Shown here piece by piece: positions 1 to 5,234 of a DNA stretch of 5,234 nt. The DNA lies in the NCBI GenBank assembly GCA_021779635.1, contig JAJYAH010000558.1, positions 1-5,234 on the forward strand, written 5' to 3'. The notes below the pieces were generated by a model. It was not told the origin of the DNA, ran no database searches, and worked only from the letters and a program-made list of their open reading frames with translations. The translations under genes were made by a program, and so were the position numbers. How positions within the stretch are numbered: the first letter of the stretch is position 1; each line of letters starts with the position of its first letter. This stretch comes from Pseudomonadota bacterium. GTDB lineage: Bacteria > Pseudomonadota > Alphaproteobacteria > Rhizobiales > Xanthobacteraceae.

Positions 1-1225
1 CCCGTATGCGTTTTTCGTCGGCCTGGATCCCCTCGACACAATTCTCCGTGAACGAGCGGGCGACGTCGGCAAGCAGTTCGATGGAATGCATCATGCAATA
101 TGCCAATAGCGGCTTGTAGACGTTGAGCTCAAAATGCCCCTGGCTGCCGGCGACAGTGATGGCGGTATGGTTGCCGAACACCTGGCAGCAAACCATGGTC
201 ATCGCCTCGCATTGCGTGGGGTTGACCTTGCCCGGCATGATCGAGGAGCCCGGCTCGTTTTCGGGCAGGATCAGTTCCCCGAGGCCGGAACGCGGACCCG
301 ACCCCAGCAGGCGGATGTCGTTGGCGATCTTGAACAGGCCGGTCGCCACCGAATTGATGGCGCCATGCGCGAAGACGTAGGCGTCGTTGGAGGCCAGCGC
401 CTCGAACTTGTTGGCGGCGCTGGTGAAGGGCATTTTGGTGATCCGGGCGACATGCCTTGCAAACAGGCGAGCGAATTTCGGCTTCGAATTGAGGCCGGTA
501 CCGACGGCGGTGCCGCCTTGCGCCAGCGGGTATAAATCCCTGACCGCGAGCCGCAGCCGCGCGATGCCGCTCTCGACCTGCGCGGCATAGCCGGAAAATT
601 CCTGACCGAGCGTCAGCGGCGTTGCGTCCTGGGTGTGGGTGCGGCCGATCTTGACGATGCCGGCGAACGCCTTCTCCTTCTTGCGCAGCGCGCGATGCAG
701 TTCGCTGAGCGCCGGAATGAGGTCGGCAGTGATGCGCATCGCGGCCGCGATGTGCATCGCGGTCGGGAATGAATCGTTCGACGACTGGCTCATATTGACG
801 TGATCGTTGGGATGAACCGGCTGCTTGGCGCCGAGCTTGCCGCCGAGCAATTCGTTGGCGCGATTGGCGATCACCTCATTGAGGTTCATGTTGGTTTGGG
901 TGCCGGATCCGGTCTGCCAGACCACCAGCGGAAAATGATCGTCGAACTCGCCGTCGATCACCTCGCGCGCGGCGCGGACAATGGCGCGGGCGCGGCGCTG
1001 GTCGAGCAGCCCCAACTCGCGATTGGTTTCGGCCGATGCGAGCTTGACCATGCCGAGCGCGCGAATGATCGGCATCGGCATCCGGTCGTGGCCGATGCGG
1101 AAATTCCGTCGCGACCGCTCGGTCTGTGCTCCCCAATAGCGGTCGACGGGAACCTCGATCGGGCCGAAGCTGTCGGTCTCCGAGCGCGTGGCAGGGGATC
1201 GCGATGTGATCGTCGGTCGAGCCAT
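1..1225 (-). CDS. fumC: class II fumarate hydratase (fumarase C), 3' end cut by window edge
   Basis: The product reversibly hydrates fumarate to L-malate in the TCA cycle, as a cytosolic, oxygen-stable, iron-free homotetramer (family knowledge). 408 codons are visible with no internal stop; the family is about 465 residues, so roughly 60 C-terminal residues lie beyond base 1. Motifs in order: SFGPIEVP near residue 20, [10 protein letters not shown] at 105-114, [14 protein letters not shown] at 138-151, [10 protein letters not shown] with the active-site histidine at H197 (E. coli H188), and the fumarase/aspartase signature [11 protein letters not shown] at 326-336 with the catalytic-loop serine at S327 (E. 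coli S318). K333 and N335 are also kept. The ATG at 1225 is chosen because it gives a short N-terminal extension ([18 protein letters not shown]) before conserved sequence; a weak CGGA lies upstream. It lies 81 bases after sspB on the same strand with no clear terminator between, so cotranscription is possible. Aspartase and argininosuccinate lyase are less likely given the close match to fumarase motifs. Confidence 0.97.
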   Translation of the reverse strand, partial: MARPTITSRSPATRSETDSFGPIEVPVDRYWGAQTERSRRNFRIGHDRMPMPIIRALGMVKLASAETNRELGLLDQRRARAIVRAAREVIDGEFDDHFPLVVWQTGSGTQTNMNLNEVIANRANELLGGKLGAKQPVHPNDHVNMSQSSNDSFPTAMHIAAAMRITADLIPALSELHRALRKKEKAFAGIVKIGRTHTQDATPLTLGQEFSGYAAQVESGIARLRLAVRDLYPLAQGGTAVGTGLNSKPKFARLFARHVARITKMPFTSAANKFEALASNDAYVFAHGAINSVATGLFKIANDIRLLGSGPRSGLGELILPENEPGSSIMPGKVNPTQCEAMTMVCCQVFGNHTAITVAGSQGHFELNVYKPLLAYCMMHSIELLADVARSFTENCVEGIQADEKRIR

Positions 1226-1306
1226 CCATCAAATCCGTGGCGCTTCGGCGCGCGGCGGCATTCTACAGCGTCGCAGCATTTCGTTGCAGGATTTCCTGGG
1301 CGCGGA

Positions 1307-1816
1307 TTATTTCTTGCGGAAGCGGTCCAGCCGCACGACTTCGGCGCCCTCGCCCGGCTTGGCCGGCTCGTCCCGAGGCTCAGCCGCGGTCCGGGGTGCC
1401 GGAACAGGCGCGGGCGCCGGCACTGCCGGAAGGTTTGCGGTTGGCGTTTCGGGCGCGGCGTCGGACGGCTCGAACTGCAAGCCGAATTGCGCCGATGGGT
1501 CGAAGAAGCTCTTGATCGAGCTGAACGGAACCACCAGCCGCTCGGGAATGCCGCCGAAAGACAGGCCGACTTCAAAACGATCCTCCGAAACCGTCAGGTC
1601 CCAGAACTGGTGCTGCAGGATCACCGTCATCTCTTCCGGATATTGCGCCAACAGCCGCGGCGACAGCTTCACGCCCTCCGCAGTGGACAGAAAGGTAATG
1701 AAGAAGTGATGTTCCCCCGGCAGGCCGTGCTCGGCGGCGTCGGCCAGCACCCGGCGCAGCACGCCGCGCAGCGCGTCGCGTGCCAGCACGTCGTATCGGA
1801 TATGATCGGTCGCCAT
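1307..1816 (-). CDS. sspB: SspB family ClpXP adaptor (alphaproteobacterial type)
   Basis: A 169-residue protein of the SspB family, which binds the ssrA degradation tag and tethers tagged proteins to the ClpXP protease in the cytosol (family knowledge). Residues 1-117 form the tag-binding core, with the recognisable stretches EHHFFITFLS (35-44), YPEEMTVILQHQFWDL (59-74), FEVGLSFGGIPERLVVPF (81-98) and FFDPSAQFGLQF (104-115). Residues 118-157 are a flexible Pro/Ala-rich linker. The last dozen residues, AEVVRLDRFRKK, look like the ClpX-docking tail typical of SspB. The ATG at 1816 is chosen because it has an AGGA eight bases upstream and the family fold begins at once; an in-frame ATG at 1888 would add 24 low-complexity residues and has no such support. 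It sits directly downstream of the tmRNA gene on the same strand, so the tagging RNA and its adaptor are neighbours. The match is to the alphaproteobacterial branch, often annotated only as hypothetical or stringent starvation protein B. Confidence 0.93.
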   Translation of the reverse strand: MATDHIRYDVLARDALRGVLRRVLADAAEHGLPGEHHFFITFLSTAEGVKLSPRLLAQYPEEMTVILQHQFWDLTVSEDRFEVGLSFGGIPERLVVPFSSIKSFFDPSAQFGLQFEPSDAAPETPTANLPAVPAPAPVPAPRTAAEPRDEPAKPGEGAEVVRLDRFRKK

Positions 1817-2067
1817 GGGGGTGGTCCTGTCGCATTGAGATGTCGCCGGTGGATCGGCGGTGTGTCCGTGGCCCGACTCGGGCGTCATCGGTCTATGGTA
1901 CCCCGGCAGCGGGCCAAGGTCAGCAGGCTTGCCGCTGGTGCTGAAAATTCCAGCAAAGCTCCGGCCAGGCGCCAGGTTGAAGTGGAGGCTTCTGTTGCCA
2001 GGTGCCTCCGAACCCCGCCAAATGGAGCTTAACCCATCAGGACTTTAGACTTGGTTTTTCAAACCGC

Positions 2068-2106
2068 TTACGCGGCCTGAGCAACCGGAGCATAGTTGTC
2101 GTTTGC
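2068..2106 (-). other. tmRNA tag reading frame (ANDNYAPVAQAA, stop)
   Basis: The resume codon GCA at 2106-2104 begins a 12-codon frame ending in TAA at 2070-2068. Its peptide ANDNYAPVAQAA has the conserved A-N-D start and the AA end recognised by ClpX. I recall the same tag from Bradyrhizobium and Rhodopseudomonas. The ND-Y part corresponds to the region bound by SspB, whose gene lies next downstream. A 7-bp inverted repeat (ATAGTTG 2112-2106, CAACTAT 2098-2092) brackets the first tag codons. Just after the stop is a GGTTT-GAA-AAACC hairpin. Confidence 0.93.
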
Positions 2107-2189
2107 AACTATTGCATAGCCCGATGACGGCGGAACCATACCGGGAAAAAACACGCCCTTTACGCCCTCGTCGATCCTGTTTCGCCCCC

Positions 2190-2218
2190 GCCGAAACCCG
2201 CGCGATGCGGCGGGCTTG
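2190..2218 (-). other. tmRNA intervening segment removed between the two pieces
   Basis: These 29 bases join the acceptor 3' end to the coding 5' end in the precursor and are expected to be removed by processing, leaving the two-piece RNA. They hold a local hairpin, CCCGC (2214-2210) with GCGGG (2201-2197). A competing 7-bp pairing, CCCGCCG (2214-2208) with CGGCGGG (2193-2187), would sequester the first three bases of the mature coding piece. Boundaries follow from the acceptor-stem pairing: G at 2189 is position 1 and A at 2221 is position 73. Confidence 0.75.
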
Positions 2219-2298
2219 GGTGGAGGCGCCGGGTGCTGCCCCCGGGTCCGAATGGTTTATTGCGGCGGCAATTTATTTCCGTAGCCGGCAAGCCGGCA
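2219..2298 (-). ncRNA. tmRNA acceptor piece
   Basis: This is the 3' half of the tRNA-like domain, transcribed first. From its 5' side it has a perfect GCCGGC-TT-GCCGGC hairpin (2296-2283), a second small stem TTGC-CGCC-GCAA, then the T-arm and the acceptor strand. T-stem (5 bp), loop (7 nt) and 7-base acceptor strand abut exactly as in a tRNA (positions 49-72). The T-loop reads GGCAGCA, not the canonical TTCRANY. The genomic 3' end reads A-CC-C rather than A-CCA, so the terminal A must be added after trimming, presumably by tRNA nucleotidyltransferase (inference). The 5' boundary is estimated from the -10 box. Confidence 0.85.
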
Positions 2299-2303
2299 CC
2301 CCC

Positions 2304-2309
2304 AATATA
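2304..2309 (-). promoter_or_regulatory. probable -10 box of the ssrA promoter
   Basis: TATATT on the minus strand lies 6-7 bases before the G-rich 5' end of the acceptor piece, the right distance for a sigma-70 start site. The -35 region is poor: TCCACT (2331-2326, 16-base spacer) is the best I see. Those upstream bases belong to the dispersed repeat, so the -35 function may come from the repeat or from elsewhere. Confidence 0.5.
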
Positions 2310-2366
2310 GAGCGTTTTCGAGCGAAGTGGAGACCGGCTCGCGTGAAGAAAACGCGTTAAAATAAA
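2308..2366 (+). repeat. dispersed extragenic palindromic repeat, Bradyrhizobium type
   Basis: The segment starts AGAGCGTTTTCGAGCGAAGT and continues through ACCGGCTCGCGTGAAG to AAAACGCGTTAAAATAAAAA. I recognise this pattern from memory as an abundant intergenic repeat in Bradyrhizobium and relatives. Within this copy the ends form an imperfect palindrome: GCGTTTTC (2312-2319) pairs with GAAAACGC (2348-2355), with CGAG and CTCG pairing further in. It lies between the ssrA promoter and the CHR gene pair. Copy number cannot be checked here because the window contains one copy. Confidence 0.75.
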
Positions 2367-2544
2367 AAGGGGGGTCCAATCATTGAGAAAAACAGACCGA
2401 AACAGCCTGCAAACCCGGGGTAGAACACGCCGAATTGGGTTGGCCCTGCCAAGCCCCCGTTCTAAGTCCTGACCATGCCCCCGGATTCGCCGCCGGCCGC
2501 CGGATTCCCCGACATCGACGCCGCCCGGCCTGATCGCGCTGTTC

Positions 2545-3066
2545 GTGGCGTTCGCCAAAATGTCGCTTGCCGGCTTCGGCGGCGTGCTGGTCTTTGCCCG
2601 GCGCGCCATCGTCGAGCAGCACCGCTGGATGACCGCCGACGAATTCAACGAAACCTTCGCGCTGTGCCATTTTTTGCCCGGCCCGAACATCGTCAACCTG
2701 TCGGTGGTGTTCGGATCGCGCTTTCGCGGCATTGCCGGGGGCTTTGCGGCCTTTGCCGGGCTGGTCGGTCCCCCGGTGGTCGTGGTGACGGTCCTGGCGG
2801 AGCTTTATGCGCGCTTCGGCGAAGTCGAGGCGTTGCGGCGCATCCTGTCGGGCGTGTCCTGCGCGGCGGTCGGGCTTTTGCTATCCGTGGTTTTCCGGAT
2901 GATGATGCCGCTGATCCGGAAGCGCGATCTGGTCGGGTTGGTGGTCCTGGCGGCGGTGTTTATCGCGATCGGCGTCTTGCGGCTGCCGCTGCCGGCAGTC
3001 TTGCTGGTGGCGATCCCGCTCAGCATCGCCATCACCATAGCGATGCGCCGGCGGCCCGCGGCATGA
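2545..3066 (+). CDS. chromate transporter family protein, short (half-size) subunit 1
   Basis: A roughly 173-residue inner-membrane protein of the CHR (ChrA) family, short-chain type. Full-length ChrA exports chromate; two short genes in tandem usually form a pair, though the true substrate of such pairs is often untested. Visible signatures: FAKMSLAGFGGVLVFARR near the start, W28-M29-T30, FLPGPN at 43-48 (the family's PGPN motif), RFRGIAGG and LVGPP. Three to four hydrophobic segments follow, ending in RRRPAA. The start is uncertain. Family-like sequence (PPGLIALFV) continues upstream of the GTG at 2545, but the frame has only CTG or ATT before a TGA at 2470-2472. The ATG at 2475 is one base out of frame and would connect if one C in the CCC at 2524-2526 were absent. 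No good Shine-Dalgarno precedes either start. Its stop overlaps the next start (ATGA at 3063-3066), which indicates translational coupling. Confidence 0.85.
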   Translation: MAFAKMSLAGFGGVLVFARRAIVEQHRWMTADEFNETFALCHFLPGPNIVNLSVVFGSRFRGIAGGFAAFAGLVGPPVVVVTVLAELYARFGEVEALRRILSGVSCAAVGLLLSVVFRMMMPLIRKRDLVGLVVLAAVFIAIGVLRLPLPAVLLVAIPLSIAITIAMRRRPAA

Positions 3067-3599
3067 ATTCAGGCGGCAATCCGATCCTGATGCTGGCATG
3101 GACCTTCGGCGTGATGTCGCTGTTCGCGGTCGGCGGCGCCAATTCCGCGATCCCGGAAATGCACCGGGTTGCGGTCGATGTTCAGCACTGGCTGAGCGAC
3201 AAGCAATTCGCCGACGTGTTCGCGATATCGCAGATGTCGCCGGGGCCGAATGTGCTGATCGTGACCCTGATCGGTTATTCCGTCGCCGGGGTCGCGGGCG
3301 CGCTGGTCGCCACCATTTCGATGTGCGTGCCGACCGCCGTCCTCGCCTATTGCGTGAGCCGCCTTTTGACGCGATCGAGCCAGTCGCGCTGGCCGGCGAT
3401 TATCCAGGCGGCGCTGGTCCCGCTTTCGATCGGGTTGATGGGCGCCAGCGGGCTGATCCTGGCGCTGACCTCGGATCGGACCTGGGCCGCCGCGCTGGTC
3501 ACTGCCGTTGCCGCCATTCTGGCTGCCACGACGCGGCTCAATCCGTTCTGGGTGTTGCTGGGCGGCGGTTGTGCGGGTTTTGCCGGGCTTATCGGATGA
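3063..3599 (+). CDS. chromate transporter family protein, short (half-size) subunit 2
   Basis: A 178-residue second half-size CHR family membrane protein, the expected partner of the gene before it. Conserved features: FGVMSLFAVGGANSAIPEM (15-33), WLSDKQFADVFAISQMSPGPN with PGPN at 60-63, then GYSVAGVAGALVATISMCVP. Alternating hydrophobic segments run to the C-terminus (NPFWVLLGGGCAGFAGLIG). Each product carries one copy of the FGG/VGG and PGPN motifs, so the two correspond to the two homologous halves of long ChrA. In such pairs the halves are thought to insert with opposite topology and work as a heterodimer (family knowledge). The ATG at 3063 lies within the ATGA overlap with the upstream stop, so expression should depend on translation of the first gene. 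The frame stays open upstream to 2475, but that upstream part is out of frame with the CHR protein and reads as Arg-rich noise. Whether the pair exports chromate or another anion cannot be told from sequence. Confidence 0.9.
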   Translation: MNSGGNPILMLAWTFGVMSLFAVGGANSAIPEMHRVAVDVQHWLSDKQFADVFAISQMSPGPNVLIVTLIGYSVAGVAGALVATISMCVPTAVLAYCVSRLLTRSSQSRWPAIIQAALVPLSIGLMGASGLILALTSDRTWAAALVTAVAAILAATTRLNPFWVLLGGGCAGFAGLIG

Positions 3600-3653
3600 C
3601 GGAACTGCATTCCTGACCTTGTCGTTTGCCGGCCGGATCCTCACTTTTCTGGG

Positions 3654-3659
3654 TATAAT
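3654..3659 (+). promoter_or_regulatory. candidate -10 box upstream of thyA
   Basis: A perfect TATAAT lies in the 161-base gap between the CHR pair and thyA, about 100 bases before the thyA start. No convincing -35 hexamer sits 16-18 bases upstream (that stretch is GC-rich, GGCCGGA), so this is a candidate only. The rest of the gap (3600-3760) shows no gene and no clear terminator. Confidence 0.4.
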
Positions 3660-3760
3660 CGCTGCCATCGGCCGAATCGCCGCTGTCGGTCAACCGGCCC
3701 GGCCGCTAGAACTTGCCATCGCCCAAGGCTCGCCTGTCTCCAAAGGCCCGACACCACGCC

Positions 3761-4555
3761 ATGAATCAGTATCACGATCTGCTCGAACGGATTCTCTCTG
3801 ACGGCGCGGAGAAGCACGACCGCACCGGCACCGGCACGCTGTCGATATTCGGTCATCAGATGCGCTTCAATCTGGCGGCCGGCTTCCCGATGCTGACCAC
3901 CAAGAAGCTGCCGCTCAAATCGATCGTGCACGAACTGCTCTGGTTTCTCGCTGGCGATACCAACATCAAATATCTCAAGGACCATGGCGTTTCGATCTGG
4001 GATGAATGGGCCGACGCCAACGGCGATCTCGGTCCGGTCTATGGATCGCAGTGGCGATCCTGGCCGGCGCCGGACGGGCCCAGCATCGACCAGATCTCCA
4101 ATGTCATCGACATGATCCGGCGCAATCCGGATTCGCGGCGGCTGATCGTCAGCGCATGGAATCCGGCCGACGTCGACAAGATGGCGCTGCCGCCATGCCA
4201 TTGCCTGTTTCAGTTCTATGTCGCGAACGGCAAATTGTCGTGCCAGCTCTATCAGCGCTCGGCGGACGTCTTTCTCGGCGTGCCCTTCAACATCGCCTCC
4301 TATGCGTTGCTGACCATGATGGTCGCGCAGGTCACGGGCCTCAAGCCCGGCGATTTCGTTCACTCGCTTGGCGACGCGCATCTGTATTCGAACCATCTGG
4401 AGCAGGCGCGGCTGCAACTGACGCGCCCGACGCGGGCGCTGCCGGTGATGAAGATCAATCCGGCGGTGAAGGACATCTTCGCGTTCCGCTATGAGGACTT
4501 CGTGCTCGAAGGCTACGACCCGCACCCGCACATCAAGGCCCAGGTGGCTGTATGA
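3761..4555 (+). CDS. thyA: thymidylate synthase
   Basis: ThyA methylates dUMP to dTMP using 5,10-methylene-tetrahydrofolate, releasing dihydrofolate, in the cytosol as a homodimer. The 264 residues equal the length of the E. coli enzyme and the key positions line up without offset: R21 in HDRTGTGT (phosphate binding), the nucleophile C146 in [12 protein letters not shown]166 and D169 in [10 protein letters not shown]177 in VPFN, and H207/Y209 in DAHLYSNH. It ends QVAV, like other ThyA C-termini that close over the active site. The start at 3761 (MNQYHDLL) is chosen because it matches the family start exactly; an in-frame extension to 3713 adds 16 unconserved residues. The Shine-Dalgarno is weak (AAAGG lies about 15 bases away). 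Twenty bases separate its stop from the acetyltransferase gene, so the two are probably cotranscribed. No dihydrofolate reductase gene, a common thyA neighbour, is seen in the window. Confidence 0.98.
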   Translation: MNQYHDLLERILSDGAEKHDRTGTGTLSIFGHQMRFNLAAGFPMLTTKKLPLKSIVHELLWFLAGDTNIKYLKDHGVSIWDEWADANGDLGPVYGSQWRSWPAPDGPSIDQISNVIDMIRRNPDSRRLIVSAWNPADVDKMALPPCHCLFQFYVANGKLSCQLYQRSADVFLGVPFNIASYALLTMMVAQVTGLKPGDFVHSLGDAHLYSNHLEQARLQLTRPTRALPVMKINPAVKDIFAFRYEDFVLEGYDPHPHIKAQVAV

Positions 4556-4575
4556 GTTGCGGTGTGAGCGATTGA

Positions 4576-5061
4576 ATGTCCCTGACCATCCGCCGCGCGC
4601 GCCCCGACGAAGCCGGACTTGTCCTGTCCTTTGTTCGTGAACTTGCTGAATATGAAAATCTGCTGCACGAAGTCGAGGCCACCGAAGCGGGCATCGGCGA
4701 GGCGTTGTTCGGCAGCGATCCGCGGCTGTTCTGCGAGATCGCGGAGTGGAACGGTCAGCCTGCCGGCTTTGCGGTCTGGTTCATCAATTTTTCGACCTTC
4801 AGCGGCCGCTCCGGAATCTATCTGGAGGACCTGTTCGTCCGTCCGGCGCTGCGCGGCAACGGCATCGGCAAGGCGGTGCTGGTGCATCTGGCGAAGCAAT
4901 GCGTGGCCAATGGCTGGTCGCGACTGCAGTGGTCGGTGCTGGACTGGAACACGCCGTCGATCGAGTTCTACAAATCGCTCGGCGCGGTCCTGATGGACGA
5001 GTGGACCGTGTGCCGGGTCGGCGGTCCGGCGCTGACGGCGCTGGCGCAAGGGACGCTTTAG
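4576..5061 (+). CDS. GNAT family N-acetyltransferase, spermidine/thialysine acetyltransferase-like
   Basis: A 161-residue acetyl-CoA-dependent N-acetyltransferase covering a single complete GNAT domain. It starts SLTIRRARPDEA, typical of the first GNAT strand and helix. Motif A, YLEDLFVRPALRGNGIGKAVL (about residues 88-108), has the R-G-N-G-I-G pyrophosphate-binding loop. WSVLDWNTPSIEFYKSLGA (about 120-138) is motif B. The YLEDLFV...RGxGIG...VLDWN...FYKSLGA pattern, together with the N-terminal ELAEYENLLHEVEAT, closely resembles the SSAT (diamine acetyltransferase) and SSAT2 (thialysine acetyltransferase) subgroup rather than ribosomal-protein or antibiotic acetyltransferases. The acceptor (a polyamine, a lysine analogue or another amine) is inferred from resemblance only. 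It begins 20 bases after thyA; the Shine-Dalgarno is poor (GTGAG). No functional link to dTMP synthesis is evident; the pairing may simply be conserved order. Confidence 0.9.
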   Translation: MSLTIRRARPDEAGLVLSFVRELAEYENLLHEVEATEAGIGEALFGSDPRLFCEIAEWNGQPAGFAVWFINFSTFSGRSGIYLEDLFVRPALRGNGIGKAVLVHLAKQCVANGWSRLQWSVLDWNTPSIEFYKSLGAVLMDEWTVCRVGGPALTALAQGTL

Positions 5062-5123
5062 AAGGCTGTGAATAGCAACCGGCAGATCAAGGCCTGTAGC
5101 AAGCGAACGTGGTAGAGGGCTAA

Positions 5124-5228
5124 ATGAGTCAGGACCGAGCCACGTTTCAGGAACTTGCTAAGGCACGGCTTGCCGAGGCCAAGTTACTTTTAGAGAGCGG
5201 GCTTCCATCTAGCCCGTCCTATTCGTGA
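5124..5228 (+). pseudogene. HEPN-domain-like N-terminal fragment, interrupted by TGA
   Basis: A 34-codon frame from ATG 5124, with a good Shine-Dalgarno (AGAGGG, four bases away), ending at TGA 5226-5228. The peptide MSQDRATFQELAKARLAEAK, followed by LLLESGLPSS, resembles the first helix of HEPN-domain proteins. In such proteins this is normally followed by AYYLAGYAVECALKA. Here the reading goes PSYS-stop-EC, as if about five residues were lost and the V of YAVEC became a stop (my alignment by eye). It uses TTA, CTT and CTA-rich codons unlike the GC-rich genes before it, which suggests horizontal acquisition. HEPN proteins often work with MNT nucleotidyltransferases as toxin-antitoxin pairs; no partner is seen in the window. 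It could also be a genuinely short protein. The window ends six bases later, so the downstream part is unseen. Confidence 0.5.
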
Positions 5229-5234
5229 GAGTGC

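Larger units (their letters stand above)
1977..2298 (-). ncRNA. ssrA: two-piece (circularly permuted) transfer-messenger RNA, alphaproteobacterial type
   Basis: tmRNA rescues ribosomes stalled on broken mRNA and adds a proteolysis tag. In alphaproteobacteria the gene is circularly permuted, so the acceptor piece is transcribed before the coding piece. Both halves are visible. The acceptor piece ends with a T-arm (CCGGG 2245-2241, seven-base loop, CCCGG 2233-2229), then CGCCTCC (2228-2222) and discriminator A (2221). The coding piece starts GGGGGCG (2189-2183), which pairs with that acceptor strand and puts a G-U wobble at pair 3, the alanine identity element. It continues with the D-loop-like AGGATCGACG. 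The tag reads ANDNYAPVAQAA then TAA. The 5' end is inferred from a -10 box at 2309-2304. The 3' end near 1977 is inferred from a closing hairpin (GGAGGC 2009-2004, GCCTCC 1989-1984) and from my recollection that the Bradyrhizobium coding RNA (sra) is about 213 nt, which counts to 1977. Ends are uncertain by several bases; identity is very secure. Confidence 0.95.

Noticed and set aside
1226..1306. Terminator or separate promoter between sspB and fumC
   Set aside because: I found no GC-rich stem with a T-run and no credible -35/-10 pair on the minus strand.
1817..1888. N-terminal extension of sspB to an ATG at 1888
   Set aside because: It adds 24 unconserved residues, while the ATG at 1816 has an AGGA at proper spacing and matches the family start.
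1940..1976. GCTGGAA/TTTCAGC hairpin downstream of the tmRNA as an intrinsic terminator
   Set aside because: The loop is too tight and no T-run follows.
800..2032. A 410-codon plus-strand open frame
   Set aside because: It runs antisense across fumC, sspB and the tmRNA 3' region, is rich in Arg/His/Gly with no family pattern, and is explained by codon bias of the minus-strand genes.
2341..2368. CGCGT/ACGCG hairpin followed by an A-rich run as a terminator
   Set aside because: It is part of the dispersed repeat. On the plus strand A rather than T follows the stem, and on the minus strand the T-run precedes the stem, just upstream of ssrA.
2160..2732. Minus- and plus-strand open frames over the ssrA region (2103-2360 and 2160-2732)
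   Set aside because: They overlap tmRNA structure and the repeat, and their products resemble nothing known.
2475..3599. A single 374-codon frame across both CHR genes
   Set aside because: Only the part from 3063 reads as CHR protein. The earlier part is out of frame with the first CHR gene and is Arg-rich noise.
3713..3760. N-terminal extension of thyA to 3713
   Set aside because: The family begins at MNQYHDLL, and the 264-residue length and residue numbering fit the start at 3761.
3641..4531. A 296-codon minus-strand open frame
   Set aside because: It is antisense to thyA, whose length and catalytic residues match the family exactly; its product shows no recognisable motif.

Overview
The window comes from the chromosome of an alphaproteobacterium, most likely Bradyrhizobium or a close relative in the Nitrobacteraceae. 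Four things point there: GC-rich coding DNA, a circularly permuted two-piece tmRNA gene with the tag ANDNYAPVAQAA, a short alphaproteobacterial-type SspB, and a copy of an extragenic palindromic repeat that I recognise from memory of Bradyrhizobium genomes. No database was consulted.

Minus strand, read from about 2300 down to 1: ssrA (two-piece tmRNA, about 2298-1977), then the ClpXP adaptor gene sspB (1816-1307), then fumC (class II fumarase, starts at 1225 and runs off the window at base 1). ssrA and sspB form a compact quality-control module. tmRNA rescues stalled ribosomes and adds a degradation tag, and SspB of this family delivers tagged proteins to ClpXP. The 160 bases between the tmRNA 3' end and sspB (1817-1976) show only the sspB Shine-Dalgarno and no convincing promoter or terminator. 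The 81 bases between sspB and fumC hold no clear terminator.

Plus strand, from about 2475 to the end: two short half-size chromate-transporter (CHR) genes overlapping by ATGA (about 2545-3066 and 3063-3599), a 161-base gap with a TATAAT box, thyA (thymidylate synthase, 3761-4555), a GNAT acetyltransferase resembling spermidine/thialysine acetyltransferases (4576-5061), and a 34-codon fragment resembling the start of a HEPN-domain protein (5124-5228) that ends at an in-frame TGA. The divergent region 2299-2474 between ssrA and the CHR pair carries the dispersed repeat and the putative ssrA -10 box; the remainder (about 2367-2474) shows nothing I can name.

Most of the window is housekeeping. 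The points most worth a second look are the ssrA gene itself (invisible to protein-gene finding, with an unusual T-loop and a 3' end reading ACCC rather than ACCA), the repeat abutting its promoter, an apparent one-base frame conflict at the N-terminus of the first CHR gene, and the interrupted HEPN-like fragment with a base composition unlike its neighbours. I do not see a wholly new system.
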